The notes beneath the pieces were generated by a model. That model was not told the DNA's origin, did not search any database, and saw only the letters and a list, made by a program, of their open reading frames with translations. Made by a program: the position numbers and the translations under genes. Positions 5,431 through 6,803 of a stretch of DNA of 6,803 bases are shown here, piece after piece. Source of the DNA: Caldifarciminota bacterium (GTDB taxonomy: Bacteria; Hydrothermota; Tepidihabitantia; Tepidihabitantales; Tepidihabitantaceae); the NCBI GenBank assembly GCA_903908785.1, contig CAIVTL010000444.1, positions 1-6,803 of the forward strand, read 5' to 3'. The stretch's first letter is position 1; each line of letters opens with the position of its first letter.

Positions 5431-6803
5431 ATGCAACGAGTTGAAAAGGAAGTCTGCGGCCGCACGCTCTCATTTGAGCACGGCCAGGTCGCCCGGCAGT
5501 CGGACGGGGGAGTCCTCGCCCGCTACGGCGACACCGTAATCCTCGCGAGCGCGGTCTATGCCAAGGAGCCGCCGAAGGATTACCTGGACTATTTTCCGTT
5601 GATTGTGGACTACCGCGTGCTGGCCTATGCCGCGGGCAAAATCCCGGGCGGGTTCTTCAAGCGCGAGGGAAAGCCCCGCGACAAGGAAACCCTGACCTGC
5701 CGGTTGATTGACCGGCCCATCCGCCCGCTGTTCCCGCCGAACTTCCGAAGCGACACGCAGATTGTCGAGTACCTGCTTTCGACCGACCTGGAGAACGAGA
5801 GCGAGTTCCTCGGCCTGATTGCGGCGTCGGCGGCGCTGCACATTTCGGACATCCCGTTCCAGGGGCCGATTGGCGCATGCCGGGTCGGGAAGATTGGCGG
5901 CGAGTTCGTCCTGAACCCGCCGATGACCAAGGAACCTGAGGCCGAGATGTGGATGCTGTACGTCGGCATCGGCGACCAGGTGATGACGATTGCCGGACAG
6001 GCCCGTGAGGTGTCGCCCGAGGACATCGACAAGGGCTGGGAGCTGGCGGTACCGGTCATCAAGCAGACGATTGACCTGCAGAATGAGCTGCGGGCGCTCG
6101 TCGGCAAGCCGAAGCTGGTGAACGACAAGCCGAACGTGCCGCCGGCGCTCGAGGCCGAGATTCGCAAGGCCGCGGCGGACCGGGTGAAGGCGGCCAACGA
6201 CATCGTGGACAAGTTGGCGCGCGGCAATGCCCGCAGCGACCTTCGCCGGGCAGTGATTGCCGAGCTGGCCGAGAAGTTCCCGGGGTCGGACAAGATGATC
6301 AAGGAAACGCTGGACGAGATGTTCGGCGAGGACATGCGGCGCCGGGTGCTTGAAACCGGCGTGCGTCTCGACGGCCGTAACGAGACCGAAGTCAGGCAAA
6401 TTGACTGCGCGGTCGGGGTCCTGCCCCGGGCCCACGGTTCGGCCCTGTTCACCCGCGGCCAGACCCAGTCGCTCGCCGCGACCACGCTCGGCACCAGGCA
6501 GGACGAGCAGGTCATCGATGACGTCGAACTGGAAGTGGAGGAGCGGAAGTCCTACATGCTCCACTACAACTTCCCGCCATTCTCGGTCGGCGAGGTCAAG
6601 TTCCTGCGCGGCCCCGGCCGCCGGGAAATCGGCCACGGCGACCTGGCTGAGCGCGGGCTCGAAGCGGTCATCCCGAAGGACGAGGACTTCCCGTACACGG
6701 TGCGGATTGTCTCGGACATCCTCGAGTCGAACGGCAGCTCGTCGATGGCGTCGGTCTGCGCCGGTTCGCTATCGCTGATGGATGCGGGCGTACCGGTGAA
6801 GGC
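5431..6803 (+). CDS. pnp: Polynucleotide phosphorylase (PNPase), 3' end beyond the window
   Basis: The first 457 residues of a protein that is normally about 700 long. PNPase degrades RNA 3' to 5' by phosphorolysis and is a degradosome component in many bacteria. The first RNase PH domain (about 1-225) has GGFFKREGKP (73-82) and RLIDRPIRPLFP (91-102). An alpha-helical linker domain follows (about 235-310). The second RNase PH domain begins near 315 and has LHYNFPPFSVGE (377-388), GPGRREIGHGDLAERGL (394-410) and NGSSSMAS (434-441), which contributes to phosphate binding. The catalytic Asp pair and the KH and S1 RNA-binding domains lie beyond the right edge. The ATG at 5431 is one base after the rpsO stop; GAGAGG at 5420-5425, inside the rpsO end, is the likely ribosome binding site, suggesting translational coupling. 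Reading is uninterrupted and codons favour G or C endings. Confidence 0.97.
   Translation, partial: MQRVEKEVCGRTLSFEHGQVARQSDGGVLARYGDTVILASAVYAKEPPKDYLDYFPLIVDYRVLAYAAGKIPGGFFKREGKPRDKETLTCRLIDRPIRPLFPPNFRSDTQIVEYLLSTDLENESEFLGLIAASAALHISDIPFQGPIGACRVGKIGGEFVLNPPMTKEPEAEMWMLYVGIGDQVMTIAGQAREVSPEDIDKGWELAVPVIKQTIDLQNELRALVGKPKLVNDKPNVPPALEAEIRKAAADRVKAANDIVDKLARGNARSDLRRAVIAELAEKFPGSDKMIKETLDEMFGEDMRRRVLETGVRLDGRNETEVRQIDCAVGVLPRAHGSALFTRGQTQSLAATTLGTRQDEQVIDDVELEVEERKSYMLHYNFPPFSVGEVKFLRGPGRREIGHGDLAERGLEAVIPKDEDFPYTVRIVSDILESNGSSSMASVCAGSLSLMDAGVPVK

Noticed and set aside
5470..6636. 388-residue open frame on the minus strand opposite pnp
   Set aside because: It is antisense to a clear PNPase coding region whose codons explain the absence of stops; its translation shows no recognisable domain.

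Overview
The window is moderately GC-rich bacterial chromosome and reads like a contig from an uncultured bacterium of, or near, the FCB group. Candidate division WOR-3 is my best guess, by inference only. The pointers are two secreted proteins that each end in a type IX-like (Por/FlgD-like) C-terminal sorting domain, a long LVIVD-repeat propeller protein, and a housekeeping rpsO-pnp pair. I recognise no phage, plasmid, CRISPR or insertion-sequence genes.

Layout. Positions 1-300 hold the end of an open frame entering from the left edge. It has no recognisable family, its codon use differs sharply from every other gene here, and it may be foreign or an artefact. Positions 301-591 hold nothing I can identify. 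At 592-619 a TTGACT/TATGAT promoter sits so close to the next start codon that the mRNA should be leaderless. The gene at 626-2821 encodes a 731-residue exported LVIVD beta-propeller protein. It converges on an exported subtilisin-like protease (4842-2902, minus strand), with a perfect GC-rich hairpin between the two stop codons. Positions 4843-5159 are a divergent regulatory region with the protease and rpsO promoters back to back, separated by short tandem repeats. rpsO (5160-5429) and pnp (5431 to the right edge) follow one base apart and form an operon for ribosomal protein S15 and polynucleotide phosphorylase.

How the genes relate. The propeller protein and the protease share the same kind of export route (Sec signal plus C-terminal sorting domain) and probably act at or outside the cell surface, but nothing shows a shared pathway. 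rpsO-pnp is an ordinary translation and RNA-turnover pair.

The most interesting structure is a family of degenerate tandem repeats with a strict 7-bp period. It occurs twice inside the 3' end of the LVIVD gene, exactly in two loops of the sorting domain, and twice in the protease-rpsO intergenic region. I found no complete novel defence or biosynthetic system.
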